Source: Hydractinia symbiolongicarpus
Lineage: Eukaryota; Cnidaria; Hydrozoa; Anthoathecata; Hydractiniidae
Length of the DNA stretch: 60,000 bases
Assembly: GCF_029227915.1 (NCBI RefSeq)
Contig: NC_079876.1
Coordinates: 16,246,001 to 16,306,000 of the forward strand
Reading direction: 5' to 3'
How positions within the stretch are numbered: position 1 is the first letter of the stretch; every line of letters starts with the position of its first letter. Shown here one piece after another: positions 28,776 through 40,700 of this stretch. Made by a program: the position numbers and the translations under genes. A model generated the notes under the pieces. It was not told where the DNA came from. It worked only from the letters and a program-made list of their open reading frames with translations, and searched no databases.

Positions 28776-29999
28776 CACTGTAACATAAATTTCTTGCGTT
28801 ATAAATCTATTACAATAATATGCTTAGATCTGTTTTTTCCTGTTAGAGAATTTGGTTACGTCTACGTTCAAGAAACTGACACATTTTTAAGGAAATGTGC
28901 AACTTATATGTCTTATTATATGAGATATTACAGTACAATCTGATGCAGATTCGAAGCTCGCATGAATAGTGACACAGTACAATAAAATTACGATAGATTT
29001 TTTTTTTAAGAATAATTGCCTCACTTATGACACCACGTGATCGATCATTAAAATTACAATAGGTTGTGAGAATAATTGTAATCTATTCTGTGCAAAATCT
29101 CTTAAAATTATTAATTGCAGTAGAAAGTTGTTTATGTTACGTTAGAAAACTACCCATTAGAGTTGAATTAGAAATAGTATTTTAATAAATTTATTTTGAT
29201 GAAATTAAAAATATGTGTAAACCCTTGCCATCTTATTTGCACAAAGATATTTACGATTTGGTCATATTCTATTTCCAAAATAAAAAAATGGAAATAAAAA
29301 TGGCAACATAGTGCACATCAGGATAAAATTTTTCTTGTTTGTTAAATCCCTAATAATTTTATAATTATGTATTCCAAAATGACCAATTTTTGCTTGCAAA
29401 TGTTATCTGTGAGAAGCGAATAATGCTTGTTATTTTATTTAGATGATATAGAATTACCATTTGACCTTGCAGATTATTGAACTCACTTGCAGCAATAGGG
29501 TTGAAGATTGACATGTGGTGATAAGAAAATTGTTTACAAATGAAAAATATAACAATTGAATGCGTGGACAAACGGAAAATGATTTTACTTACAAAGTCAG
29601 TCGTAATGGAATTGTTAATTAGGATTGATAATGAAATCTTGTAGTTATATATACTTCAAATAAAAAAAATAAGTTTGAAAAAAAATAAGATAAAATGTAT
29701 GGTGAGTTAATATTAGTTGACTACTGTTAAATTTTGGTTTCCGTAGATATTCGTTCATTGAATTCACAGTAGTACTCCATGCTTGTTTTTGTTGTGCTAC
29801 ATCAAAATAGGTAATAAAACATCTTTTACAAAGTTTTCTTTTTCGCGACCCAGCGGATCTTTGTGGAGAAATTTGCTGTTTACAATTTAGTGCATCTTAT
29901 ACACATTTCGCCCCTTCCATTCGTTGGCAGGTATTAGTTTCTTCATTATTTTTGTTGCGAAATTGCTTATTTTTCTATCACACTGGTTGTACTTGTACC
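28776..29999. other. Intergenic stretch, nothing recognised
   Basis: AT-rich sequence without a supported exon, repeat or hairpin. Short frames on the minus strand (29,365-29,571) have no recognisable motif. Confidence 0.4.
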
Positions 30000-30905
30000 C
30001 AATTGTGGTCATCGGGTAGAAGGAATGGTTTTTGTGAGTACTGTTAATTGATTAATTTGCAGTAAAAGGTTTATTAAAGAATATTGAGTATTAAGGTGGA
30101 AACATCTAATAAGGGAAGGCATTGTTGAACTGTAAAGTATATGTTGTAGCGTTGTTGTTAAATTGTGCTGGAAGTTGTGTAGGGGTGTCAAGTTGAGAAG
30201 GATGTGTAGAAAATTTGAGTTGTTTGTGTAGCATTTTTTGAGATTGCGTGGAAGAAGATATTTGAATGTTGAAGTTAAAACTAGTGTCCTCATAGCCATA
30301 ATGTAAATCCACATTTTTTTGTTGCTCTTCTTGTTGACTTGGTGATGGTGGTGGCTGAAATAGTGGTTGTTCTTGCAGTTTTGCTGAAGGTGGCTGTTGT
30401 CGATGTTGTTGCTGCTGCAATGATTGTTTTCATGGCGGTTGTTGTTTGAGTGATGCTTGTGGTTGAGCTGTTTCTGTGCAGGTGGTTGTTCTTTAAAAAC
30501 ATGTCAAGCCATCCAAAAATAGAGATATAATTAAAGGGGTGAAAATATTTTTGAAATGTAACAAATACATTGATCATATATATAAAGTTATTTCTATTAC
30601 TGTATAATGCTGTGGGAGTGGTTCTGGACACTTTAATTAGCTGCCGAGATGGAACAGTAGTTTGAGTAGTTTGGGCTTGTATTTTCCTCTGTGCACTACT
30701 TTCTGCTTCCAGCCCATTCTACAACTTTGACCAGCCGGTGTTTTAACTTGCTCACCCGTTCTTTGTGTTTACTCACATGGTTGTGATGATCAACGCTGCT
30801 GATGGTCTAGTGACAAGATAAGCTCTTTACTGACTGGAAACTGGAACTGGAAACGCTTGCCGAGTCAAGCTGTAAACAACAAAAACTCTGTTTATGTGGG
30901 CATTG
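30000..30905 (-). pseudogene. Glutamine-rich broken coding region, unrecognised
   Basis: On the minus strand an acceptor-like TGTTTACAG (30,872-30,880) is followed by L-D-S-A-S-V-S-S-S-S-F-Q-S-V-K-S, a TAG stop, then H-N-H-V-S-K-H-K-E-R-V-S-K-L-K-H-R. After a frame change comes S-A-Q-R-K-I-Q-A-Q-T-T-Q. After another, from about 30,420, Q-Q-Q-Q-H-R-Q-Q-P-P and P-S-P-S-Q-Q-E-E-Q-Q-K. It looks like a decayed gene for a Gln/Ser/Pro-rich regulatory protein, perhaps a coactivator-like tail, but I recognise no domain. CAA/CAG richness also opens the other frames, so the extent is approximate. Confidence 0.35.
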
Positions 30906-31722
30906 CTGTATGTTTTCTACACCTTTGCAGAATTTATTTACATTCAGGAAACAAAGTGGCGACTGACAGGTAACTTCTTCTCTGGCTAATATTTTGTAAC
31001 TTTATTGTTAAATAACTAATGTAAAATAATCAAAGCAAGTATAAAATAATATTATTTTTGTAATTAGTACAATAGATGACTTGCCAATGTTTACAATTTT
31101 TAAAAGTTTGTGGGTTATTTTGCACATGTGCAAGCATTTCTGTAGGCAGAAAAAATAAACAACAGACAACAATAATCAAAGAAATCCATCCAAAAAATCT
31201 TTAATCTGCACTAATAACCATTTTACCCTGTGCGAGTCCTGCTTTTTTGCCTACAGAAAAGTGCGCGCATGCCAATTGTTCTCAAAATGAAATCAAAACA
31301 ACTACGTCACACAGAAAGTGGTCTATACACCTCTTTACAGTTGTTGCTCATTTTCTGTATTGAAAAAAAGGAAGTAAACAGAGTGAATTTTATAAGGCTT
31401 TGACCGTGGGCATTATGAAATTTTCTCAATTTCTGAGGAAATAATTAATCTCACGGCACGGAAATTTAGTATGTTATTGCCAGTAACCCTTAAAACTTAT
31501 GCGAGGGAATTGTAACTTTACTTCTAAATATTTCATCAAAAAAATTATTTCACTTTTCGTCATGGTCATGGCCTTTTTAATTCATAATAGTTTACTTCCT
31601 TTCTTCAATTCTCAAAAAGAATGTGTGCCAAAATACAGATTTATTTAAACATGGTTAACTAAAACTGTAACTTATGTATACTTTAGAGTTGATTTTCGAT
31701 AATTTTTTGTAAATAGGAGGTA
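30906..31722. other. Intergenic stretch, nothing recognised
   Basis: No coding pattern, inverted repeat or array is supported before the TA-flanked element. Confidence 0.4.
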
Positions 31723-32481
31723 AGGAAGAGTCAAAAATCGATTTTTTCAAAAAAAAAACGTTATTTCGACATTCTATCTTCAACACCCCCTCTCTAGCAG
31801 AAACGTCACACTAATTTTCGATATTTCCCAAATGCAGGATCTTTTGCATTCCCTAGGTTTCGCGTCAACCCTCTATGCGACCTGGCCTAACTATCTGTAA
31901 AAATAATCAAAGCAAATGAGATACCCTATCCTATACAAAGTTGGCATGTATTGGCCACTTCGCAAAACTGAATTGTTTTTTCTGTATATTTCTATTTAAC
32001 AGTTTTTTAACCTGCTAAAAAAACACCTGCTTCGTTTTTGTTTTCTTCTTTTCTATATAAATGCTGCAAGTTCAGCACTAATCAAAAGGTTTTAAATTTA
32101 AACTACAAGGAATTTGCTAATGGAATTATTTTGGAACAATCGACAGATTTTTTTCTCCGATTATATCCTTTTGTTTCGTTTCTTTTATAAGACCATTGAC
32201 CAACTTCAACCCCAGGCACCCTTTTCTTTAATATAATATGGAGTCGGAGGTACCACAGAGTCGATTGTGCTTCAAAATATATTCTGCAAATTAGCTACTT
32301 TGTAGTGCCGAGCTATATCTAGCTATTTTATAATGCTGATTGTATATGTTCCAAGAAACAAGTGTTTTATTGATATTTGTTTACTTCTTTTTAAAAAGGA
32401 AAATCGATATTTTGATAAACGTCATGGTCAAAACCCCCCTCCCCACAAACGTCGAAATGAAATCGATTTTTGACTCTTCCC
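31723..32481. mobile_element. TA-flanked MITE (possible Tc1/mariner-type)
   Basis: Left terminus AGGAAGAGTCAAAAATCGAT and the inverse of AGGGAAGAGTCAAAAATCGA at the right end form an inverted repeat with one mismatch in the first 20 bases, with weaker complementarity further in (AACGT...TTTCGAC). Both ends are flanked by TA (31,721 and 32,482), as for Tc1/mariner insertions. The 759-bp interior has no transposase frame, so it would be non-autonomous. Confidence 0.6.
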
Positions 32482-35337
32482 TAAGCTGTAACTTGGTATA
32501 ACTACTTGAAAATTAAAAACAAAACAAACAAATAAGTATTGTAAGTCACCCACAAGCTTACTTCATTTGTGAAAGAGAGATGGCCGCAAAAACCTCGTTG
32601 CTTTCACATTCACTTCCTGATCACGCATCTCTGATTGCTCATTTGCTCTTGAGAATATTTTTAATAAACCTCAGCTAAATGCTACTCATTCACAGACCTA
32701 ATTTTAAAATATCGGGACTATAATATTTACTAACATGGCTAACTAAATTCACGTATACCGAGAATACCGTATTAAAGGTCAGCTCTCAGGCGAATGTGAT
32801 TTAGCTCATTTTATGGATTTTCTGAGAAGAGTATCGAATTTCACAACTGTGGCCAGCCTTCCTAAATAATACCATATAATTTTTTTATATGAAACTCTTT
32901 GGAAATCTGGCCACATTGTAAACACAGCTGCGGTAGGGTCTATCTACACTTTTTCGTATTATACGGCCAGGCTTAGGGCCGGCGCAAAACCGATTAAACA
33001 TTGCATCAAACATCGACATTTTTTGATGGAATGTTTATTCGGTTTGCATAAGAAAAAAATCGTGTTTCTTGGTGCTTGTTAAAATATGTTAGATAGATAT
33101 TTTTTTTCGTAAACAAAGGTATATACAGTAGTAAAGTGTTACAGTATTAAATTCAATAAATTTAATTGTTACAAAATCAAAAATATGTAATAATGCTATC
33201 TAACTAAACACCTTTGTAAACCAGGAAACTCACAGAAGACAAATAACTAGTCCTATCATTGAGAACCTGTTGAAATATCATATCATGCTCTAGCTAAAAA
33301 GATGCTTTTATATAAAAATATGCATGAAAAAGAGAATTAAAATAGCCTTCGTAAAAAATGCTAAATAACAAATGCCTGCAAAGGATAAATAAAGATCTAA
33401 AAGTACAAGACTTCATTGTTCAATCTGTGTAGTGTTCCAGAACGTATTTTCATTAAACATTTTTCTTCATCAGAACGGAAAAATATGATCTTTGATCGGT
33501 CAACATGTCCTTGAAACTGACTCGGTCCTCCATTTTTAGTTCTTGAAGAATGTTATTTAAAAACCCCTTTCGCCTTTTAACTATCCCCTTGTTTTTTCCT
33601 CGTGTGTTTTGTGTCATTGTCAGAATCTACTTACCCTATTAAAATGACTAACATTACCATTGATGCTTCCCCCATTTTGAAGATGCGAATGAATGAACTA
33701 CTAAACTGCATCACCACTGTTTGATGAAAATACGAAAATCGAAAATTCGATTCCATCAAACATCTGAATTTTATTTAAGCATTTCATCAAATATAGAAAC
33801 AAAATGGTGGATGAAATGTTGCATCATTTTTTGCGCCGAGATTCTCAGGATCGCCTCTTAGACTTGCTTTTAGTTTTACCAATGTCTAGTAACATTTGGT
33901 AAGATTCATAATACATTAAGATATAAAGTGCGACAGGTCGAGGGATTACAAAGTGTGATTTGATTACAAAGTGCGACGAGATTACAAAGTGATACATTAC
34001 ATCGTGGCCGGCTTTTACAAAAAAAATTGCTTATATCAAAAGTGTGCCAATAATATTATTTTTTACAAGGGCGATACAATTGTATTGTCACAAAGTGTCG
34101 CCTTATCTATGCCGTTGAAGTAACAACAACATTACAAACTTACGATCTGCTATGGTACGCGTCAAACTAAACTTCAACCGACATTCAATTTTTCAATCTC
34201 ACGAAAGTAATTTAAAGCGCAAAATTGCATAAAATGCCGCTCCGTAATAACGGTTCCGGGGCCTGTGGACTAGGTTGTATAATTTATGATAAACTTTTCC
34301 TAAAAAAAGAAAAATTTAATTTTTTCGCTGTTTAATAAACAAAATGTGAAAAAAAGTTAAAAAAAAGATGTTTTATACTGAAAAATGGCATAGAAAATGG
34401 AAACGCCGTGGCTCAAAAATTACTTTTGGAAATGATTGCCTTTGATTATCAAGCCAGTTAGCTAGCTAACTACGTTTCCAAATGCCCGAGAACATGAAAC
34501 TAACTAACCTCCTTTTATATGTTAAAAATTCCTTAGCTGTAATTGTAATCTAGAAAAATATATAGCATCAGCTGTAGCGTCTTTGTAACGCGCATAATTT
34601 TAAAAGATTTTGTGAATAAATAAATCACCCTTTTTAGACTTGGTGTTGTTATCAAAAACATCGTCGTGGTCTTTATGTTAACAAATCGTTCGAATTATCA
34701 ATATTCGATTGTTATGATTTCTTGCAGTTTTGCGGACTGTATTGCAACTTTGTCTCTGTTCTTCTTGGACAAAAATCTTTTTAAAGCTGCACTTAATGTT
34801 GTATGTTGTATGAAGTTAGAGTTGTTGCGTTGTGTTGAGATAGATAAGTTAGGCTAAAGGACGCTGTATTTCAAATGCTCAAAAGATAACTTTTGTTCTA
34901 ACTAGCTTGATTAAAAACATCGTAGCTACTATTTACAAATGGCACAACACAATTTAAAACGGGTGTTTTCGTTTTTAAAACACTTTATAAAATTTGCTTT
35001 AGTGTTACTGTCCCCAATGTGATCTCCCTGTGATGGATTTAGAGTATAATATGTTAAAAGAAAGTTGCGCATAGATAGAAAATTAGCTAAAAAAAAACGA
35101 TGACTTCACCATACACATGGACCTGTTTCTTATAACCGCTTCTTTCCTAAGTATTGATATCGCTCCATAATAAAGTGAACCAAGTCCTGTGTACAAACAG
35201 AACGTACGGTCAACAAAAAAATTCTATTTCTGCTCTCTAAAGAGCATAGACATCAGATTTCGTATCAGATAGAGTGTCTAAAACTGGGCCTATCCAATAG
35301 TGGAACGGAGCGATTTCATTCCGATGCTATAAGTGAA

Positions 35338-35538
35338 ATGGCTTTTAATACGAAAACGGCATCGTGTAAACAAAAGTATCGAAACAAAGTGGCGACATGC
35401 TCAAGGTTTTTACCTTTTTTGGTTCTTCTACTTTCCCTGTACGCATGGAATGATCTTTCTTTCGTCTTTGAATTCACTGCAGAGCTACAAACTCATCGCT
35501 TAGAGATTAACCAGACTAACGAAATATTGCGTTACTGA
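35338..35538 (+). CDS. Possible small single-pass membrane protein
   Basis: A 66-codon frame begins with ATG in a favourable context (G at -3, G at +4) and ends with TGA. It has a basic N-terminus (K-T-A-S-C-K-Q-K-Y-R-N-K), a hydrophobic segment F-L-P-F-L-V-L-L-L-S-L-Y-A-W and a polar C-terminus. Its GC content appears higher than the surroundings. I recognise no family, and a chance frame is quite possible. Confidence 0.25.
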   Translation: MAFNTKTASCKQKYRNKVATCSRFLPFLVLLLSLYAWNDLSFVFEFTAELQTHRLEINQTNEILRY

Positions 35539-35991
35539 GAGTGGATAAATCTTGAATCTATGTTTGTTGCCCTCTAAATTGTGTTTTCTAAACTGCGCTT
35601 TTAGATGTTCACAAAGTTTCCGCGCTAATAACTTTCGAATGCTTTTAACCAATCAGGGTAAAGTATTTAAGTTCAAAACAAAAGAAAGCAATGCTTAAAC
35701 GATTTGGATGGTTGAAATCAACATGAAATCGATTAGAAATGAAAAAAAAAGAAGTTAAATTAGCAACTTGGTTCCCAGGTGTTGTGCTTATATAATTGTG
35801 TTAGAAAAGGTTTAGCCATTCGCGTTAATTTTGTGACGAGTAAAAGAATTTGAGTTCTGGTGTGATAAAAGCGGTAGACTTAGTTAAGTTAAAGGTCGCC
35901 GTATTTCAAGTCTTGTCAAAGGATTATGTTTTGACCTGATTAAAATGCAAACGGGCAAACATAATTTTTAAAACACTGCTTTTTCAAACAC

Positions 35992-36255
35992 CTAATTCTT
36001 TAAAACAAATAATGATAAATTCCGCTGGATTTTAAAACTAGTTGACATAAATTCAAAACGTGATGGATAATCCCCCATTTGTCTATCAGACAATAATCCC
36101 TGGAAACGAGGATGTGAATGTCCGTATTCTCTGGCAGAAGATTCAGAGTATGTGTGGGTAAAAGGATAACCAGAGAGGCAAGGGCTTTCATTTACACGCA
36201 CAGACCTTGCTTTTTGCACTGCTTTCTCCTCGTTGCGATGTATATTGAGTTACAA
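35992..36255 (-). CDS. Possible exon of unknown gene
   Basis: On the minus strand a frame open from just after a TAA at about 36,256 reads N-I-H-R-N-E-E-K-A-V-Q-K-A-R-S-V and G-Y-P-F-T-H-T-Y-S-E-S-S-A-R-E-Y, then R-Q-M-G-D-Y-P-S-R-F. The composition (R, S, H, Y, P) is unlike the Ile/Lys/Phe-rich chance frames nearby. No start or clear splice sites; it could be a decayed exon. Confidence 0.22.
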
Positions 36256-37143
36256 TAAAAACAGACTGCACCAGAAGTAACCGCTTTGCACTCGAAGTCA
36301 ATCAGAATCGCTTTATCCAACATGATAATCCTGTATTGAATATTAATATTAGATCAGCTCCGTTGTATTTATTTAATGAGGCATTTTGTATTGCATGAAA
36401 ATTTGTAACACATATATTCGTAAACTGAAAGACTTGATAATGGGTGCACTGAACACCCGAAACATTGCCAAAATTTTAGATATAATTTTAACGTAGTCAG
36501 AAGTATTACGCAACTACGCCGTTCAATAATACAATAGTGAAACTAGATCGCAGTTTATATAACGCAATTTGGACGCAAGTCAGTCTCCAGCTGAATCCAT
36601 CCTGTGACATTTATAGTTTTAACAGATAATCATGCGCCAGTTCTGTGTACAAACAGAACGCAGTTTAAAACGGGTGCGCTTCACCGGTCCACTTCAAAAT
36701 TACCTGTGTGCAATCCGACAGCTCGAGTGTTTCAATGCAATTAGGTCTGAAAAGTTTCGTCGTTGTTATGCACAGGACATCGCAAAAAATAACTAATAAT
36801 ATTTCGAAAATCAATGGTAATGGTATGGTACTAAAAGCGCATGAAATATGGAACGTGTGTTCAGTATTCTACTTGTTCCCAATTTTTTTTGAAATCGAAA
36901 CTTAACGCAAGAAGCACGGGTGATTTTAACAATCTTGCTATATTTTTTAGTATACAATAAAGTATAAACAATTGTTATGAAATTCCACTAAAAGATGTGA
37001 ACAGGAAATGGCTAATTACTATTGACTAATTATTCTTCTGTTGTCTTAATTTGTTTCCGTTCTTGTCTGAAAGAAAAGTTGAATTGATTTCAATTGGAAC
37101 GAACAGTCAGATTCCAAAGTCACCTGATCCACATCATTCTTGA

Positions 37144-37398
37144 GTTAAAAAAATAATTTTCTAAGATACATGATAAAAATATCGTTTCTTGGAGTATAAC
37201 TTTTAGTCATAGTTCTAAATACCGCTGGGTAATTGCCACGGTGGGTAATAACGCCACTAATCATTACTACAGCCATACAATTGTCACAAACCTTACCACC
37301 GTGTAACTTCTTGTCAGTAATCATTACCACTGTGATACGGCGACAGACAATCGTCACCGTGTAACTGCCACACACCAGTACCACCGTGTATTTTTTAA
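37144..37398 (-). repeat. Degenerate minisatellite just downstream of the SASS6 stop
   Basis: Immediately after the SASS6 stop codon the region holds about a dozen imperfect copies of a short unit related to ATTACCACCGTGTAA (plus strand), e.g. CATTACCACTGTGATACGG and CAGTACCACCGTGTA. It would lie in the 3' UTR. The repeats keep a frame open on the minus strand, which should not be read as coding. Confidence 0.55.
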
Positions 37399-37710
37399 TC
37401 AAGTACTACCTTTTTGAGTTGGAAAATAAGAAGATGGTAAAACAAATGGTTTTGCCCCGCGAGGATTTATATTGTCCGAATTGTTTTGTTGCAAATTCGG
37501 GTCCGTATTTTCATCTATGTTGGATGGATTCGATTTAGTCTCAGGTTTTTTCCGCATGAGGTATTTCGGATCTAACACGGGTTCCGATTCCTCATTTATA
37601 ACAGGAGTGGACATCTGCTTCGGTCGAAGAGGATTTCTCAGTTGAGAAACGATGGGGCTGATATTATCAGGCTCGAACTGAGGTTTCTTCAAAATCGGAC
37701 GATACGGAAT
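37399..37710 (-). CDS. SASS6: SASS6 terminal exon and stop
   Basis: 312 bp from ATTTAG acceptor to TGA. It encodes I-P-Y-R-P-I-L-K-K-P, V-L-D-P-K-Y-L-M-R-K-K and the C-terminal F-V-L-P-S-S-Y-F-P-T-Q-K-G-S-T. The S-K-Y-L-K-K and S-A-Y-F-P-G-Q elements occur at the same places at the end of human SAS-6, so this is the true C-terminus. Confidence 0.88.
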   Translation of the reverse strand: MPYRPILKKPQFEPDNISPIVSQLRNPLRPKQMSTPVINEESEPVLDPKYLMRKKPETKSNPSNIDENTDPNLQQNNSDNINPRGAKPFVLPSSYFPTQKGST

Positions 37711-40700
37711 CTAAATAAAAAAAAAATCTAGTATATTTAAATTTTTTTACAAAGCATTTGATTTTGTTATTACAACAATTTTAGGTTTAAAGATAACCTT
37801 TTTTTTGGAAATTTATTGAATAATACGCTTATTCTCCATAAAAATGGTAGCCAACACTCTGAAAACGCAATATTAAATTATACTAGTCGATGGCCCGTGG
37901 ATAAATCCACGGGCTCGCCCCGTCCTTTATAACGCATCACTGTGTGTGTCTCGGTACTTGCGGCACCATATTGTGCAGAGACAGGTGACAGATAGAGATT
38001 TTCATAGGATAACCAATAAAAAAATTACGAGATAGCAAAAACAATTTCATGTTTCTTTTGTTTTGCGAACTAATATCATTCAAATATTTTAATCACATGC
38101 CATTTTTTTCGACTTTACCTATTTAAATCTTAAACAAATTTGTCGGCCCCTTTCGAATGCGAGATAGAGAATTCAGCTATATAATTTACACGCTTATCGC
38201 TATTTATTAAAAAAATCAAAGCCAAAGTATTCTCTATAACTCGAACAACCACGACTGTTAGTAATTTATAACAGGTCAAAACAGTAACAGAACTAATAAA
38301 AATATAAGGCCAAACATACTCCAGCTTGCTGTGCCAGTCTGGGTGGAATTGCAGTTACTGGATTGGTTGTTCGTATGCTACCTTCCATTTTTGTATTATA
38401 GCCAGGTATGGTCTGCTGGGGTAACGAGGAAGGCTAAAAGAGAATGCAGAAACATTAATTTTGGATTTTTTTCTGGGAGTAAAAATCTTTTTCTGCCAGA
38501 CAAATAGAATGAATTAGATGTGTTTCTTTGACGAAGTAAACAAAGTCAACGTTATCTCTCAACTCGAACGTTTTTTTGGTCTCTTCGGGTATTTCCCATC
38601 TATATCTCGAACACCGCAACTGTATCTATAACTTTATATGACACAAACAGTCTTTTTGCAATGTTTTGGCTCTGTAAATGTAAATAGAGTCTTAACTGAT
38701 TTGAATGTTTTATATCTACATGTGTGAGGGACCTTAAACGACCTGAATGTCATGCGAACAAAACGTAAACACGATTTTTTGTATTTTTTATTTTTTCAGT
38801 CCGTTCTTAACCTACAAGGTCGAGATATTATTCTGTACAAAGATTTCGTCCCCGTTCCATATAAGGGGAAAAAATCACGCTTCATTGGCCATTAATACAA
38901 AATTTATACAAAAACTTGGAAAGACTCCGAACTCTCTTTTACCCGAACCTCTCTATAACTCAAACGGTTTCGGATTCCCCGTGGCTGTTCGAGTTATAGA
39001 GACTCCACTGTATTTATATACTTTTAAATCTACAATCTACCACCACCCAAGTATGGTAAATATTAATTTGCCAAAAATTTTTGGGTTTTCAATGTTAATA
39101 TAAGCATTACTTGATATTAACGGTACTGCCCATCCTCGACATTGTATTGTTTGGAGACGCCAGTTATTAGAATACTTACCGACGTTCTTGTAACATATGG
39201 GATGCGTTGATTGGATGTTGATAAAGTCGAATTGTGTGTTGATGATAACTTGTTTATTGTTTGTTCATTTAATTGCTTATTCAACCAGTTTATAACTAAA
39301 TATATAAAATATATAAAAAAATAAGTTAAAAATTTTTCTATCTAAAATAAACACGTTCTCTTGCTGTATTTTTCTTTCTTTTTCTATTTTCAACATTCCT
39401 GTCTGTCACTTTCAAGTTTGAGATTGAGACTAACACTTTAAGCTGTGATGCAGAAGTAACATAAAAATGATGCCTGAAACTTTTACGTTTAAAGCTGGAG
39501 AATGCCTTAAGGAAAACTACATGTTCTTTGTCAAAGAATCTAATGGGTTACAATGATCAGACCAATTTGCAAAGTATCCTTAAGGTAGAGAACACATCTG
39601 CAATAAGTAAAAGTTAAAATTATTAATTTTCAATTAGCTTTTTCTTTAACTGGTTTCTTTTCAGGGCGGTACTATCCATATGTTTAAAAAAGATCTCATT
39701 CTAGCAATGCTTATAAGGAAGCTAAATTAGAGTGCACATGTATTGGCTATCACAACTAAGACTTACATGAACAACTTACGATTTCTTTGGCACAAACTTT
39801 AGCGAAACGAAGGTTATTGTCGTGAAAAATGTGTTTTTTTGCCTCAATAATTGCATACATAGTTTATTTTTTCGTTAAACCCATGAATTCGCTAAGTTAA
39901 TTTTCACGAAAAATCCAAAATCGGCTAATTCGCTAAATTTTTTATGAAAATTCTGCGATTAATTTGATTCGCGAAAATTTATTTTGTGAAATTTTCTACC
40001 TTTAAAGTAAACATATTTAAAAATTATTAAGGTAGGACATAACTAGAAAATATTTCATAGTGAGTGGTTTATTCCTACAGATATAAAGGTATCAGGCGTT
40101 AGTATGGACATCAACAGAGAGAAAGTAAATAATCAAAATTGAGACTCTCTTAAAACATTTACCTACCGTTTTCGTTATTCTTTAAAGTTTCTTGACTTTC
40201 GTTGAGTTTTTCATTTGTATCGTCCATCTTTTTCTTCATCTCTGCAAGCTGTATAAAACGAGTTGGTAAGACGATATTATAAATCACGACAGCAAAGCAA
40301 CCTTACGGGCTGAAACTTTTATAGTTTACAGACTGAAATAGGGAAAATTCTGCATAAAAAGTTTTCATAATTTCTGCTTGTTGAAAATAAAGACAAATTT
40401 TGTTAATGCGTTTGTTAATGCTTTAAGGTCTTATACCTCCACGATTAAAGGCTGTAAAAAAAAAGTCATGAAAAAATAAAGTCGATTATGGTAATACGAG
40501 GTTGTAAAGAGATGAGCTACAACAATTTTTAAGAAGTCATAGGAAAGTGAAGTCAATCTGAACTAGGTAACACGAGGTTGTAAATAAATAAGCAAATGAA
40601 AGAAATGAAACAATAACAAAAAATTAGTCTCTTTATATACCTGGTCTTGTAAGTTGTTTATTACATTTTTATCCTCTCTGTGCTCCTTCTCTTTTTGTGA

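Larger units (their letters stand above)
32482..37143. other. Intergenic region between the two host genes
   Basis: No firm gene. Items seen: a weak inverted repeat with GGCGCAAAA termini (about 32,978-33,838, containing CCATCAAACAT motifs), a short tandem array of GATTACAAAGTG at 33,944-33,985, a near-identical palindromic motif at 35,184 and 36,640, and two related blocks near 34,850 and 35,890 (AAGG-CGC-GTATTTCAA). Small frames at 35,338 (plus) and 36,219 (minus) are listed separately. Confidence 0.4.

Noticed and set aside
32978-33838. Inverted repeat with GGCGCAAAA ends as a further MITE
   Set aside because: Only about 10-20 bases match convincingly and no target duplication is visible, so it is mentioned only within the intergenic entry.
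37145-37402. 85-codon minus-strand frame after the SASS6 stop
   Set aside because: It is made by the minisatellite repeats and is not needed to complete SAS-6, whose conserved C-terminus ends just before.
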